Origin: Spirochaetia bacterium
GTDB lineage: Bacteria > Spirochaetota > Spirochaetia > Treponematales > Treponemataceae
Length of the DNA stretch: 25,261 nucleotides
Direction: 5' to 3'
Assembly: GCA_900767955.1 (NCBI GenBank)
Contig: CAAGBC010000008.1
Location: 1 to 25,261 of the forward strand
Shown here: positions 13,553-20,802 of the stretch, piece after piece
How the letters are laid out: each line of letters starts with the position of its first letter
Position numbering within the stretch: position 1 is the first letter of the stretch
The notes under the pieces: generated by a model
Told to the model about the DNA's origin: nothing
Seen by the model: the letters and a program-made list of their open reading frames with translations, nothing else
Databases searched by the model: none
Position numbers and translations under genes: made by a program

Positions 13553-13852
13553 ATGAATAAAACTATTAAAATAACAGAAACAGATTTACATAATATCATT
13601 AAAGAAAGTGTAAAACATATTTTAATTAATGAAGATTATATTAAATACCATAAACATAATAACCCATATAATGATAAAGAAAGCGGAAATGGTATCACAC
13701 AACCATTAAAAAATAACACCTCTTTATATGATATTAGAGCAAGAATCCCAAATATTTTATATGCGTTAAAAAATAACCGTGAAGATGATGCTAAAAAACA
13801 ACTATTAAGATTATATAAATTAGTTGATGCGATGATTAATCAAGGTTTTTAA
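13553..13852 (+). CDS. Tagged protein, candidate internal head protein
   Basis: A 99-residue protein starting at the ATG at 13553, four bases after the preceding stop. An in-frame ATG at 13538 lies inside the upstream gene and would push the tag inward. The N-terminus is the shared tag (NKTIKITETDLHNIIKESV), with Ile-Asn-Glu at residues 25-27 before DYIKYHKHNNPY. The C-terminal half (YDIRARIPNILYALKNNREDDAKKQLLRLYKLVDAMI) is a helical hairpin-like domain. Mature length after cleavage at Glu27 would be ~72 residues (inference). It is probably the last gene of the 12095-13852 operon. No hairpin terminator is seen before the next gene. Confidence 0.8.
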   Translation: MNKTIKITETDLHNIIKESVKHILINEDYIKYHKHNNPYNDKESGNGITQPLKNNTSLYDIRARIPNILYALKNNREDDAKKQLLRLYKLVDAMINQGF

Positions 13853-13904
13853 ACAAATATAATATTAGTATATATAAATAATAAAAGAAAGAAATAACAT
13901 AAAA

Positions 13905-14393
13905 ATGAATAAAAAAACTATTAATCTCACAGAATATGATTTAAAAAATATTATTAAGGAGTCTGTAAATAATATTATAAAAGAATCATTTAATGATAAA
14001 AATATATCTCATGCTATTAAACAACATGGTGGTTTAAAACAAGATGAACAACATCGGGGTGCGTCTATCTTATCTGACTATAATTTACAAGATAGTATTT
14101 ATTTTGGATATTTAAGTTCTGACACAATAAATGAACTTAAAAATTGTGGTTTAATATTTTATATAAGTAAATATATACTTTATACAAACGATGGAGGTGC
14201 AATAGCAGTATCCCCATTACGTAATCCACAAGATCCTTGGAATGAAAAAGTTAAAAATAGAAATCAGAAATGGGGAGAAAATGGACCGAATAAAGAAGAT
14301 TTTGAAAGTTTTTGGGGGTATAGACACGAAGATTATGATAAACCAATTGAATTTAACACTGTCGATAGAAGATTACAAAGAAAAGAATTATAA
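13905..14393 (+). CDS. Tagged protein, candidate internal head protein
   Basis: A 162-residue protein with the shared tag (NKKTINLTEYDLKNIIKESV) and Ile-Lys-Glu at residues 25-27 before SFNDKN. The remaining ~135 residues form an apparently folded domain with aromatic and Asp/Asn-rich segments (SIYFGYLSSDTINELKN, LYTNDGGAIAVSPLRN, FESFWGYRHEDYDKP). I do not recognise the domain. TATAAATA occurs at 13873-13880, 24 bases before the ATG. The AT-rich leader has no Shine-Dalgarno site, as usual here. A bidirectional terminator at 14398 follows immediately. Confidence 0.8.
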   Translation: MNKKTINLTEYDLKNIIKESVNNIIKESFNDKNISHAIKQHGGLKQDEQHRGASILSDYNLQDSIYFGYLSSDTINELKNCGLIFYISKYILYTNDGGAIAVSPLRNPQDPWNEKVKNRNQKWGENGPNKEDFESFWGYRHEDYDKPIEFNTVDRRLQRKEL

Positions 14394-14397
14394 AATT

Positions 14398-14424
14398 AAA
14401 GAGGAGGAATAAACCTCCTCTTTA
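14398..14424. terminator. Bidirectional terminator
   Basis: AAAGAGGAGG/CCTCCTCTTT perfect 10-bp stem (14398-14407 with 14414-14423) with loop AATAAA, between the convergent genes ending at 14393 (+) and 14455 (-). Confidence 0.75.
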
Positions 14425-14454
14425 CATTTCATGCTAATTTTTGAAATTATAATA

Positions 14455-15624
14455 TTAATCACAATATATTTTTCTAGTTAATAACAATCCTCTTTCAGAA
14501 TCATATACTTCATACATTTGAGCAGGTTCTTCATAAGTAAATCCGTTTGATAAAGCAAATGAATTAAATCCTATAATAGAACCATTTACAACTGCATTAG
14601 GGATTGATACACATGAATGAAAATGTCCTAAATAAATTTTATCTTGATTAAAGGTTCTATCCCATTTCATTGCTAATCTATTGAGAGCAGGATAAATACC
14701 ACAAACAGTACCACTACCACCTGATTTAATCTGATATCCATGAACAAATATAAAACGTTTACCGTCAGGTGTATCTGCTACAGCCATTTCACTTTCGGGG
14801 ATATTAAATTCCACAGGTAATCCAGTTATTTCACACATATTTTTAATATTCTGATACATTATCCATTCATATGATAATTTATAACCATTTGAATGCTGTA
14901 TTTTTTTAGTTGTACGTGAATGATTACCAACAATGCCAATAAACTTGATTGAATTAAGTTTTGTGTTTTTACATAAGAAATCAAGTCCACAATAAATAAG
15001 ACTTTGTGCTTTTATAGTAGCTTCACTTGGCGTTAATCCATTAGTTTGAGCAAGTTCATCGTGTATAAACCCACTTATAGTATCTCCAAGAGAAGCAAAA
15101 ATTAATTCTTCAACATGATCCTTATTAATACAAGTAGCAAGATTATTAAAATAATTCTTTATTCGATTTTCCGCTATAGAAACGTTATATTCGTTTTTTC
15201 CTAAAACTGAAGCAGGTTCAACTGTTTCTTCAATATGTGCATCTGAAAATAATGCAATAGCATATCTTACACCATCCTTATGTGATTTAAACTTAATATC
15301 ATATTTTTCAAAAGGAAGTTCTGTTGCGTTTTTCAGTGCTTGATAATTATCATATTCTTCTTGAGTAATTGTAAAACCTGTTGGTAATTCATCGCTATTT
15401 TTAATTTTTTCAGCACTGTTATTTAAAACAGGAATAACTGGCGAATTTTTTAAAGTATAAGTTCTTCCATTATGTTTAAAAAATCCATCCTTTTTTAAAC
15501 TTTTACTAAGACGAAATCTTTGGACATGAATATCTTTAATTAAAGCGTTTATGCTATTCCATTCATTACCGATATCATCTTTCATTCCATTAGAAACACT
15601 TGGTATGACATTTTTTTCTTGCAT
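14455..15624 (-). CDS. Calcineurin-like metallophosphoesterase
   Basis: A 389-residue protein with the full set of metallophosphoesterase motifs: D128-x-H130 (SDAH), G-D181 (SLGD), G-N234-H235 (GNHS), H295 (VHGY) and G-H334-x-H336 (LGHFH). The metal site therefore looks intact. The N-terminal ~110 residues form a separate helical/HTH-like region (LIKDIHVQRFRLSKSLKKDGFFKHNG). Phage members of this superfamily act as SbcD/Mre11-like nucleases or as nucleotide phosphodiesterases, and the substrate cannot be told from sequence. No SbcC/Rad50 partner is in the window. It sits antisense, between the tagged genes and the head block. A candidate TATTTATA element lies 32 bases upstream. Confidence 0.85.
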   Translation of the reverse strand: MQEKNVIPSVSNGMKDDIGNEWNSINALIKDIHVQRFRLSKSLKKDGFFKHNGRTYTLKNSPVIPVLNNSAEKIKNSDELPTGFTITQEEYDNYQALKNATELPFEKYDIKFKSHKDGVRYAIALFSDAHIEETVEPASVLGKNEYNVSIAENRIKNYFNNLATCINKDHVEELIFASLGDTISGFIHDELAQTNGLTPSEATIKAQSLIYCGLDFLCKNTKLNSIKFIGIVGNHSRTTKKIQHSNGYKLSYEWIMYQNIKNMCEITGLPVEFNIPESEMAVADTPDGKRFIFVHGYQIKSGGSGTVCGIYPALNRLAMKWDRTFNQDKIYLGHFHSCVSIPNAVVNGSIIGFNSFALSNGFTYEEPAQMYEVYDSERGLLLTRKIYCD

Positions 15625-15656
15625 AATTTTAAATTTTTTTAAAAATTAAATTAATA

Positions 15657-15665
15657 TATAAATAT
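15657..15665 (-). promoter_or_regulatory. Candidate phage promoter element ATATTTATA
   Basis: On the minus strand, ATATTTATA (core 15664-15657), 32 bases upstream of the metallophosphoesterase ATG at 15624. It sits between that gene and the stop of the upstream 95-residue gene. Confidence 0.3.
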
Positions 15666-15669
15666 TTTA

Positions 15670-15957
15670 TTATGGACGGTTACTATCATCAATCCTAAAC
15701 TCATATAATCTACCTTGGTGATGTAATGTTATTGGTTTAACATATGGTGTACCATTTTTGTCTATTCTGACAGCATAAACAATGTTGTTTTCACCAGCAA
15801 CTAAACTTGAAAATGGAGTTAATTGATTTAATGATTTTTCTCCATCACCTACCAAAAAATACTTTCCAGTTTTATTATAAAATAATTCACCATCTCGTAG
15901 AATATAATCATAATTGTAATCATTACCTCTACGAATACATATAATAGTTTTATTCAT
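15670..15957 (-). CDS. Small hypothetical protein (95 residues)
   Basis: I start this at the ATG at 15957 (NKTIICIRRGNDYNYDYILRDGE). A longer frame from 15984 would include the promoter's -7 element. The protein appears beta-rich, with alternating segments: DGELFYNKTGKYFLVGDGEKS, NNIVYAVRIDKNGTPYVKPI, RLYEFRIDD. It lacks the tag, a signal peptide and membrane segments. No family is recognised. It has its own host-type promoter, divergent from the prohead protease gene, and probably continues into the metallophosphoesterase gene 45 bases downstream. Confidence 0.7.
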   Translation of the reverse strand: MNKTIICIRRGNDYNYDYILRDGELFYNKTGKYFLVGDGEKSLNQLTPFSSLVAGENNIVYAVRIDKNGTPYVKPITLHHQGRLYEFRIDDSNRP

Positions 15958-15981
15958 TTTAAGTTTTTTTAAAATTTGCTG

Positions 15982-16013
15982 CAAAAATAATAATTTTTTT
16001 TTAAAAAAACAAA
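15982..16013 (-). promoter_or_regulatory. Bacteroidota-type promoter of the 95-residue gene
   Basis: On the minus strand, TTTG (16013-16010), 20 bases, then TATTTTTG (15989-15982). The start codon is 24 bases downstream of the -7 element. Confidence 0.65.
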
Positions 16014-16022
16014 AAAAAATAG

Positions 16023-16031
16023 ATATTTATT
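16023..16031 (+). promoter_or_regulatory. Candidate phage promoter element ATATTTATT
   Basis: The TATTTATT core (16024-16031) ends 14 bases before the ATG of the prohead protease gene at 16046. It is divergent from a host-type promoter. Confidence 0.4.
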
Positions 16032-16045
16032 TAAAAATATTATAA

Positions 16046-17308
16046 ATGAATACATTGAATGAAATAAAAGCAGGACAAACAGGTTTTGGATTACTTGTTG
16101 AAAATGACGGATACATATCAATGAATGAAGGAAAAAATAAAGAATTAGTTGAATCATATAAATTAAAGGAAACTTTTAATGACGAATTTAATTGCCCTTA
16201 TCCTTTTATTGTAAATGCTGTCTTTCAAAAATTCGGAGTAAAAAATGCTAACGGAAGAATTTATCCTGAAGAAGTTTTAAAGAAAGAAGTTGAAAAATAT
16301 CAACAAGCTATTACTGAGAGACGTGCTTACGGGGAATGTTATACACCAGATGCTGAAGTTTGTATATGTTTTGATATTAATCATGCTGAAGAAAACTACG
16401 AAAATAATAATCATAAAATAGATTCAAATTACTGTAAATTCATTCCAATTGAAGATGTTCATGTGGGTGATACTGTAGTATCTTGGAGAATACAAGACGA
16501 AAAAGAATTACAATATCAGACTTTGGATGTGGTAAAACGTAAGATAGAAAGATATCATGAAGGTAAAATTATAACATTAAAGAATGATAAAATACATGAT
16601 ACTGTAACACCTTTACATGAATACCCTTTAATTAGAAAGAATGAAAATAATATATTATCATTTGAAGGTTTTTTCACTGCACAAGATATTAAAGATAAAA
16701 ATATAAAAGATTTTGAAAGTTTAGGTATCCCATCATCAGATTTTCACTGTGATACACTTACAAAAAATCAAGATGGGTTAATCATGTTATGTGATATAGA
16801 AACATCAGAAGAATATTATAAAGGTAAAGTATATTGTATAGAAACTGAATCACATGTTTGGTTGGTTAAACAAAATGGGAAAATCCATTGGACAAAAAAC
16901 TGTAATCACCCAGATTCAACAGCAATTGATGTCGGTAGAATATGTTTAAATATAGTTGAATTGCATTGGGAAGGAAAAACTTTGGTAGGACAGATGGAAA
17001 TACCTATCACAGAAGCATTTCGTAGAACAGGTGCAATTACATGCCTTGCCGATCAAGTGGCACATTTTCTTTTAAGAGGATTAAAATTAGGGGTGAGTTC
17101 AAGAGGTATTGGCAATGTGGAACAAAAATACGGTTCAACTATTGTAACTGAATATGAATTGATATGTTGGGATTTAGTAAGTCAACCTTCAACTCCAGGT
17201 GCTTGGATTGGTAGTGACTTGGAAGAGTTAAAACCTTATATGGAATCAGAAACTAAAGATAAAAACAAATTAATCGAAAAATTAAATAAATTTCAAGATT
17301 GGTTATAA
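16046..17308 (+). CDS. Prohead core protease (T4 gp21-like) interrupted by an intein
   Basis: The 420-residue precursor consists of extein 1-97, a 188-residue intein (98-285), and extein 286-420. Joined, the exteins give ~232 residues, close to T4 gp21 (about 212). The spliced junction would read AYGE-CNHPDSTAID. His288 is the presumed catalytic His, Ser351 or Ser352 in LGVSSRG the nucleophile, and Asp376 in ELICWDLVS a possible third member; these follow the general gp21-type (S77) pattern and are assigned by eye. The protein should cut scaffold, capsid and internal head proteins after [LI]-x-E during head maturation. It is first in a T4-like order: protease, scaffold, capsid. The C-terminal tail (ESETKDKNKLIEKLNKFQDWL) may be an autocleaved extension. 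Confidence 0.88.
   Translation: MNTLNEIKAGQTGFGLLVENDGYISMNEGKNKELVESYKLKETFNDEFNCPYPFIVNAVFQKFGVKNANGRIYPEEVLKKEVEKYQQAITERRAYGECYTPDAEVCICFDINHAEENYENNNHKIDSNYCKFIPIEDVHVGDTVVSWRIQDEKELQYQTLDVVKRKIERYHEGKIITLKNDKIHDTVTPLHEYPLIRKNENNILSFEGFFTAQDIKDKNIKDFESLGIPSSDFHCDTLTKNQDGLIMLCDIETSEEYYKGKVYCIETESHVWLVKQNGKIHWTKNCNHPDSTAIDVGRICLNIVELHWEGKTLVGQMEIPITEAFRRTGAITCLADQVAHFLLRGLKLGVSSRGIGNVEQKYGSTIVTEYELICWDLVSQPSTPGAWIGSDLEELKPYMESETKDKNKLIEKLNKFQDWL
16337..16900 (+). other. Mini-intein in the prohead protease
   Basis: The intein covers Cys98 to Asn285 of the precursor. Block A is CYTPDAEV. Block B is TVTPLHEYPL with the T-x-x-H pair (T188, H191). Block F is VYCIETESHVWLVKQNG, with Cys264 at the position often held by Asp. 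Block G is HWTKN followed by Cys286 as the +1 nucleophile. The penultimate residue is Lys, not the usual His. C-termini of the W-T/S-G-N type occur in other phage inteins, to my recollection. There is no LAGLIDADG or HNH endonuclease, so it is a mini-intein that cannot home by itself. Confidence 0.88.
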
Positions 17309-17348
17309 AAAAAAATATTTTTTTTTTTAATTTTTTTAAAAAAAACAA

Positions 17349-17357
17349 ATATTTATT
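17349..17357 (+). promoter_or_regulatory. Candidate phage promoter element ATATTTATT
   Basis: TATTTATT at 17350-17357, 38 bases before the scaffold ATG at 17396; the same spacing as before the acidic protein and tail fibre genes. Confidence 0.4.
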
Positions 17358-17395
17358 GATAAATAATGAATTTTTTCTAACAATTAAGATAGTAT

Positions 17396-18769
17396 ATGAA
17401 AAAAACAAATAATAACCCTATTACTGAAATGGAACAACTTGCAGCAACCATTACAGAGGGTACAAAAAACACTTTAAAAGACATTTTGTCTGAAGCAGTT
17501 TCTAATTTTCTTCGTGAAGAAGTTCTTAATGAAGATGATGAAGAAACAGAAGATGATACTGAAGAAATAAAAGACAATGAAACTTCCGTAGAAGAAACTG
17601 ACGAAATTTCTGATGATGCAGATAATGCTGAGGAAACCCTTGAAAATGCAGAAGATGATACAGATGAATCAGAAACTGATGGGGACGAATGGTCGGAATT
17701 TGACGATTATAAAATCGGTAATGAAGACGGAAGTGAGCAATATGACTTCACTAACGAAACTGACCCTGAAACAGTTGTTAAGGTGTTTAAGTTAATGAAG
17801 AATGATGATCAAGTATCAGTCGTTAAAGACGGTGAAAAAGTCTGTATAACAGATAATGAAGCAGGAACTGAATACGTCATAGAACTCGACTGTGAGACAT
17901 CTTGTAATAATGAATTAAATGATGAAATAACTATGGCAGAATCACTCGGTTACACTGACAATTATCAAAGTAAAGACCCTATTCAGGGACTTACTATGGG
18001 AGATACTCCTAAAAACACAAAAGACTGGCATAAAGGGGTTCCAACAGGAACAAGTAAACCTTGGGCTGGTAAAGGTAAAAGCGAACCTTTTAACAAAAAA
18101 GTAGAAAAAGTTTTTGAAATCACACTTAATGATGGTATTGAAGATGATGATGAAATGTTTGTTGATGATGATATGTTCGTAGATAATTACGATATGTTTG
18201 TCGATGATGATATTTATACTGATGAAGATAATATCGTTGATGAAGCAACAAATGTTGGCGGTTTCGTACAACAAAATTCAACATCTAAATCACATGTACC
18301 TAACTCTAACGGACGTAAGGCACGTAATATGAGTAAAGGTGGTGAAAAGAAAACTGGTACTGCTGATCCACGTTATTCAGGCGTTAATGAATCTTTGGAA
18401 AATAAAATGCTTAAAGCACTCAAAGAAAACAAACAATTGAAAGAAACAGTCAGCAAAGTTTCTAAGATAATGAAAGAGGCTGTACAAGTAAATGTTAACC
18501 TTGGACATATCGTTAGACTTATGGTAGAAAACTCTACAACTAAAACTGAAAAAGAAGATATTATCAAGAGATTCAATACAGTTAAATCTAATGATGAAGC
18601 TAAAAATCTTTATGAATCAATTTCTTCTGAACTTAAAAAATCACATTCAACTATCGTTACTGAACAAGCAACAACTGCTCAAGATTCAAAGAAAATTAAC
18701 GAATCAAAAATCTATGATGAACCTAATAGCGTGCTTGACATGATGAAACGAATGGGAATGTGTAAATAA
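17396..18769 (+). CDS. Acidic prohead scaffold (gp22-like)
   Basis: A 457-residue acidic protein between the protease and capsid genes, the position of gp22 in T4-like phages. The N-terminus has ITEGTKNTLKDILSEAVSNFL followed by L-N-E at 44-46, which resembles the shared tag helix. Residues ~46-105 are Glu/Asp-rich. Residues ~115-165 look like a small folded domain (VVKVFKLMKNDDQVSVVKDGEKV). Residues ~215-245 contain KSEPFNKKVEKVFEI, which matches a motif in the acidic protein (8834). Residues ~250-285 repeat D-[DN]-x-M-F-V-D. The C-terminal third is helical (ENKMLKALKENKQLKETVSKVSKIM), as expected of a scaffold core. I infer the role from position, composition and helical character. Sequence similarity to T4 gp22 itself is weak. 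Confidence 0.75.
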   Translation: MKKTNNNPITEMEQLAATITEGTKNTLKDILSEAVSNFLREEVLNEDDEETEDDTEEIKDNETSVEETDEISDDADNAEETLENAEDDTDESETDGDEWSEFDDYKIGNEDGSEQYDFTNETDPETVVKVFKLMKNDDQVSVVKDGEKVCITDNEAGTEYVIELDCETSCNNELNDEITMAESLGYTDNYQSKDPIQGLTMGDTPKNTKDWHKGVPTGTSKPWAGKGKSEPFNKKVEKVFEITLNDGIEDDDEMFVDDDMFVDNYDMFVDDDIYTDEDNIVDEATNVGGFVQQNSTSKSHVPNSNGRKARNMSKGGEKKTGTADPRYSGVNESLENKMLKALKENKQLKETVSKVSKIMKEAVQVNVNLGHIVRLMVENSTTKTEKEDIIKRFNTVKSNDEAKNLYESISSELKKSHSTIVTEQATTAQDSKKINESKIYDEPNSVLDMMKRMGMCK

Positions 18770-18797
18770 TAAAATAATAAAAACATAATAAAAAAAT

Positions 18798-18805
18798 TAT
18801 AAATA
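18798..18805 (+). promoter_or_regulatory. TATAAATA upstream of the capsid gene
   Basis: TATAAATA, identical to the core of T4 late promoters, ends 4 bases before the capsid ATG at 18810. At the T4 geometry the transcript would start at the ATG. It may instead be an AT-rich initiation region. Copies also precede the tagged genes at 11583 and 13905. Confidence 0.25.
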
Positions 18806-18809
18806 CAAT

Positions 18810-20639
18810 ATGAGAGAATTTTTAACACAAGGTGTTGTTGGTAACATCGAACTTAATGAACAAAAACGTGTACGTGGTATGATCATGGAACGTTGGGAAG
18901 GTCTTAACTTCCTCGAAGGACTTGAAGGTCATACAAAAGAAAATATTGCAACTCTTTTTGAAAACGAAGCTAAATATCTTCTTAAAGAAGCAACTGCATC
19001 AGATAATAGCGGTTCTTTCGAAACAGTTGTTTTCCCTATCATCAGACGTATCTTCAGCAAATTGCTTGCTAACGATATCGTTTCTGTACAAGCTATGAAC
19101 TTGCCTATCGGTAAATTGTTCTTCATTATCCCTGTAACTTCTGAAAGACAATGGAGTGGAGAAGAAATGACTGACGGTGTAACAGGTTCACACTATGGTC
19201 TCATGGGTTATGAAAGAACTGACCGCAATCGCCGTGATGCTGAGGGTAATGTACAAACTAAAAAACGTTTTTATTTACCAGATGACGTTGTTAACAGTGT
19301 TGACGATACAGATGTAACTAAATACATGCAAAAATCACTCTATGATTTATTCTATGATGATTTCTTGTTCGATCAATCAAAAGGTAAAGTTACAATCAAA
19401 GTTGGTACAGCTGCTGTAGCAGGTTTTGATAAAAACGGACAACTTACATCAGGTGAACACGCAAGTATTAAAGTTTGTGGACTTGATGATACAGTACGTA
19501 ATATCTTCGTTGAAGTAAAAGGTTTCTCAAACATCAATGCAGGTAAACTTACAGGTCCTGATGGAAATGAAATGGATACAGAAGCATTCTTAGCATCTCT
19601 TAAAGTTATTGCTAAAACAACTTTCGGTACAGCAGATAAAGGTTCTGTATTTGAAGAAGGTGAATCAATTCCTTTCCGTGTTGTTACTATGAAATATGGT
19701 AAAGGTATGGTTGAATATGGTAATATTTGTGATGCTGAAGGTAAAATGTACCTTGAAATTGACCTCGCTAAACCTTGTAAAGAAGCTAACAAAACAATTG
19801 ACGGTTATATCGGTGTAAACGCTGAAGACGTACAAAACCTTGATAACTTCACAGTTGCTTGGGCACAATATGATTCACTTGAACTCGAAACAGAAATCGG
19901 TGAAGTTTCTTTCAAACTCGATTCAGTTACAGTTTCTGTAGAAGAAAGAAAATTACGTGCTACATGGTCACCTGAACTCGCACAAGACGTTGCTGCTTTC
20001 CATAACATTGACGCTGAATCTGAGTTGACTGCTATCCTTTCAGAACAAGTTGCTGCTGAAATCGACCGTGAAATTCTCCGTGACTTACGTAAAGCCGCTC
20101 CATGGCAAGCTCGTTGGGATGTTAACGGATGGAGAAGATTATCAGGTTTCTCAACAAACTACACACAAAAGGATTGGAATCAAGAATTGGTAACTAAGAT
20201 TAACCAAATCTCTGCTCAAATCCACAAAGCAACTCTCCGTGGCGGTGCTAACTTCATCGTAGTTTCATCAGAAATTTCTGCTCTCTTCGATAACCTCGAA
20301 TACTTCCACGTATCAGACGCTTCAGCAGAATCTGATCAATATAACATGGGTATTGAACGTGTAGGTTCACTCTCAGGTCGTTATCAAGTATATCGTGATC
20401 CATATTCACCTTCATGGTCAATCATCGTTGGACATAAGGGTAAGAGCTTATTGGACACAGGTTACATCTATGCTCCTTACGTTCCTATGCAATTAACTCC
20501 TACAATGTACAATCCATTCAACTTTGCTCCTATAAAAGGTATTATCACAAGATATGCGAAGAAACTTGTTAATAACAAGTTCTATGGTGCTGTCCGTGTT
20601 GATGGTTTAACTACATGGAGTACACAAGAACTTCGATAA
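18810..20639 (+). CDS. Major capsid protein (T4 gp23-like)
   Basis: A 609-residue protein that forms the head shell. It shares the gp23 layout: an N-terminal propeptide (1-60), then VVFPIIRRIFSKLLANDIVSVQAMNLPIGKLFFI (~73-106), where T4 gp23 has its R-R...D-I-x-x-V-Q-P-M-N-x-P-x-G segment. The later landmarks are DAESELTAILSEQVAAEIDREIL and PTMYNPFNFAPIKGIITRYAKKLVNNKFYGAVRVDGL near the C-terminus. L-K-E60/A61 fits the gp21 cleavage rule and the position of the T4 gp23 cut (after Glu65). The middle (~185-385) is larger than a minimal gp23 and probably includes an insertion domain. Codons are more C-ending and regular than in neighbouring genes, as expected of a very highly expressed gene. A strong terminator follows at 20669. 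Confidence 0.93.
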   Translation: MREFLTQGVVGNIELNEQKRVRGMIMERWEGLNFLEGLEGHTKENIATLFENEAKYLLKEATASDNSGSFETVVFPIIRRIFSKLLANDIVSVQAMNLPIGKLFFIIPVTSERQWSGEEMTDGVTGSHYGLMGYERTDRNRRDAEGNVQTKKRFYLPDDVVNSVDDTDVTKYMQKSLYDLFYDDFLFDQSKGKVTIKVGTAAVAGFDKNGQLTSGEHASIKVCGLDDTVRNIFVEVKGFSNINAGKLTGPDGNEMDTEAFLASLKVIAKTTFGTADKGSVFEEGESIPFRVVTMKYGKGMVEYGNICDAEGKMYLEIDLAKPCKEANKTIDGYIGVNAEDVQNLDNFTVAWAQYDSLELETEIGEVSFKLDSVTVSVEERKLRATWSPELAQDVAAFHNIDAESELTAILSEQVAAEIDREILRDLRKAAPWQARWDVNGWRRLSGFSTNYTQKDWNQELVTKINQISAQIHKATLRGGANFIVVSSEISALFDNLEYFHVSDASAESDQYNMGIERVGSLSGRYQVYRDPYSPSWSIIVGHKGKSLLDTGYIYAPYVPMQLTPTMYNPFNFAPIKGIITRYAKKLVNNKFYGAVRVDGLTTWSTQELR

Positions 20640-20668
20640 GCATAAATTATTGATTTTCAAAATATTAA

Positions 20669-20697
20669 AAGGTTTGGTTATCCAAACCTTTTTTTTT
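20669..20697 (+). terminator. Terminator after the capsid gene
   Basis: AAGGTTTGG/CCAAACCTT stem (20669-20677 with 20682-20690), a TTAT loop and a long T run. Confidence 0.85.
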
Positions 20698-20765
20698 ATT
20701 TTAATATTTTTTTTAATCCATTTATTTTTTTTCCTAAAAAAGGATGAAATATTTTAATTATTTTA

Positions 20766-20784
20766 ATATTTATTTGTATATTTG
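20766..20784 (+). promoter_or_regulatory. Overlapping phage-type and host-type promoter elements
   Basis: TATTTATT (20767-20774) is followed directly by TATATTTG (20777-20784), a match to the Bacteroidota -7 box TAnnTTTG. I see no clear -33 TTG at the right distance. Both lie within 36 bases of the homing endonuclease ATG at 20803. Confidence 0.4.
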
Positions 20785-20802
20785 CATCATAAATTTTAAC
20801 AA

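Noticed and set aside
16337..16900. Class 3 intein (Trp-Cys-Thr signature)
   Set aside because: Block F Cys264 and block G Thr283 fit, but block B has no Trp after the His and the N-terminal residue is a normal Cys98. A class 1-type mechanism is more likely.
18798..18805. A true T4-type late promoter before the capsid gene
   Set aside because: TATAAATA matches, but it ends only 4 bases from the ATG and would give a leaderless message. The 8-mer is expected by chance in such AT-rich DNA. Kept only as a low-confidence element.
19373..20008. Several minus-strand frames across the capsid gene
   Set aside because: The plus-strand frame is unmistakably the capsid protein; the antisense frames have no motifs or starts in sensible positions.
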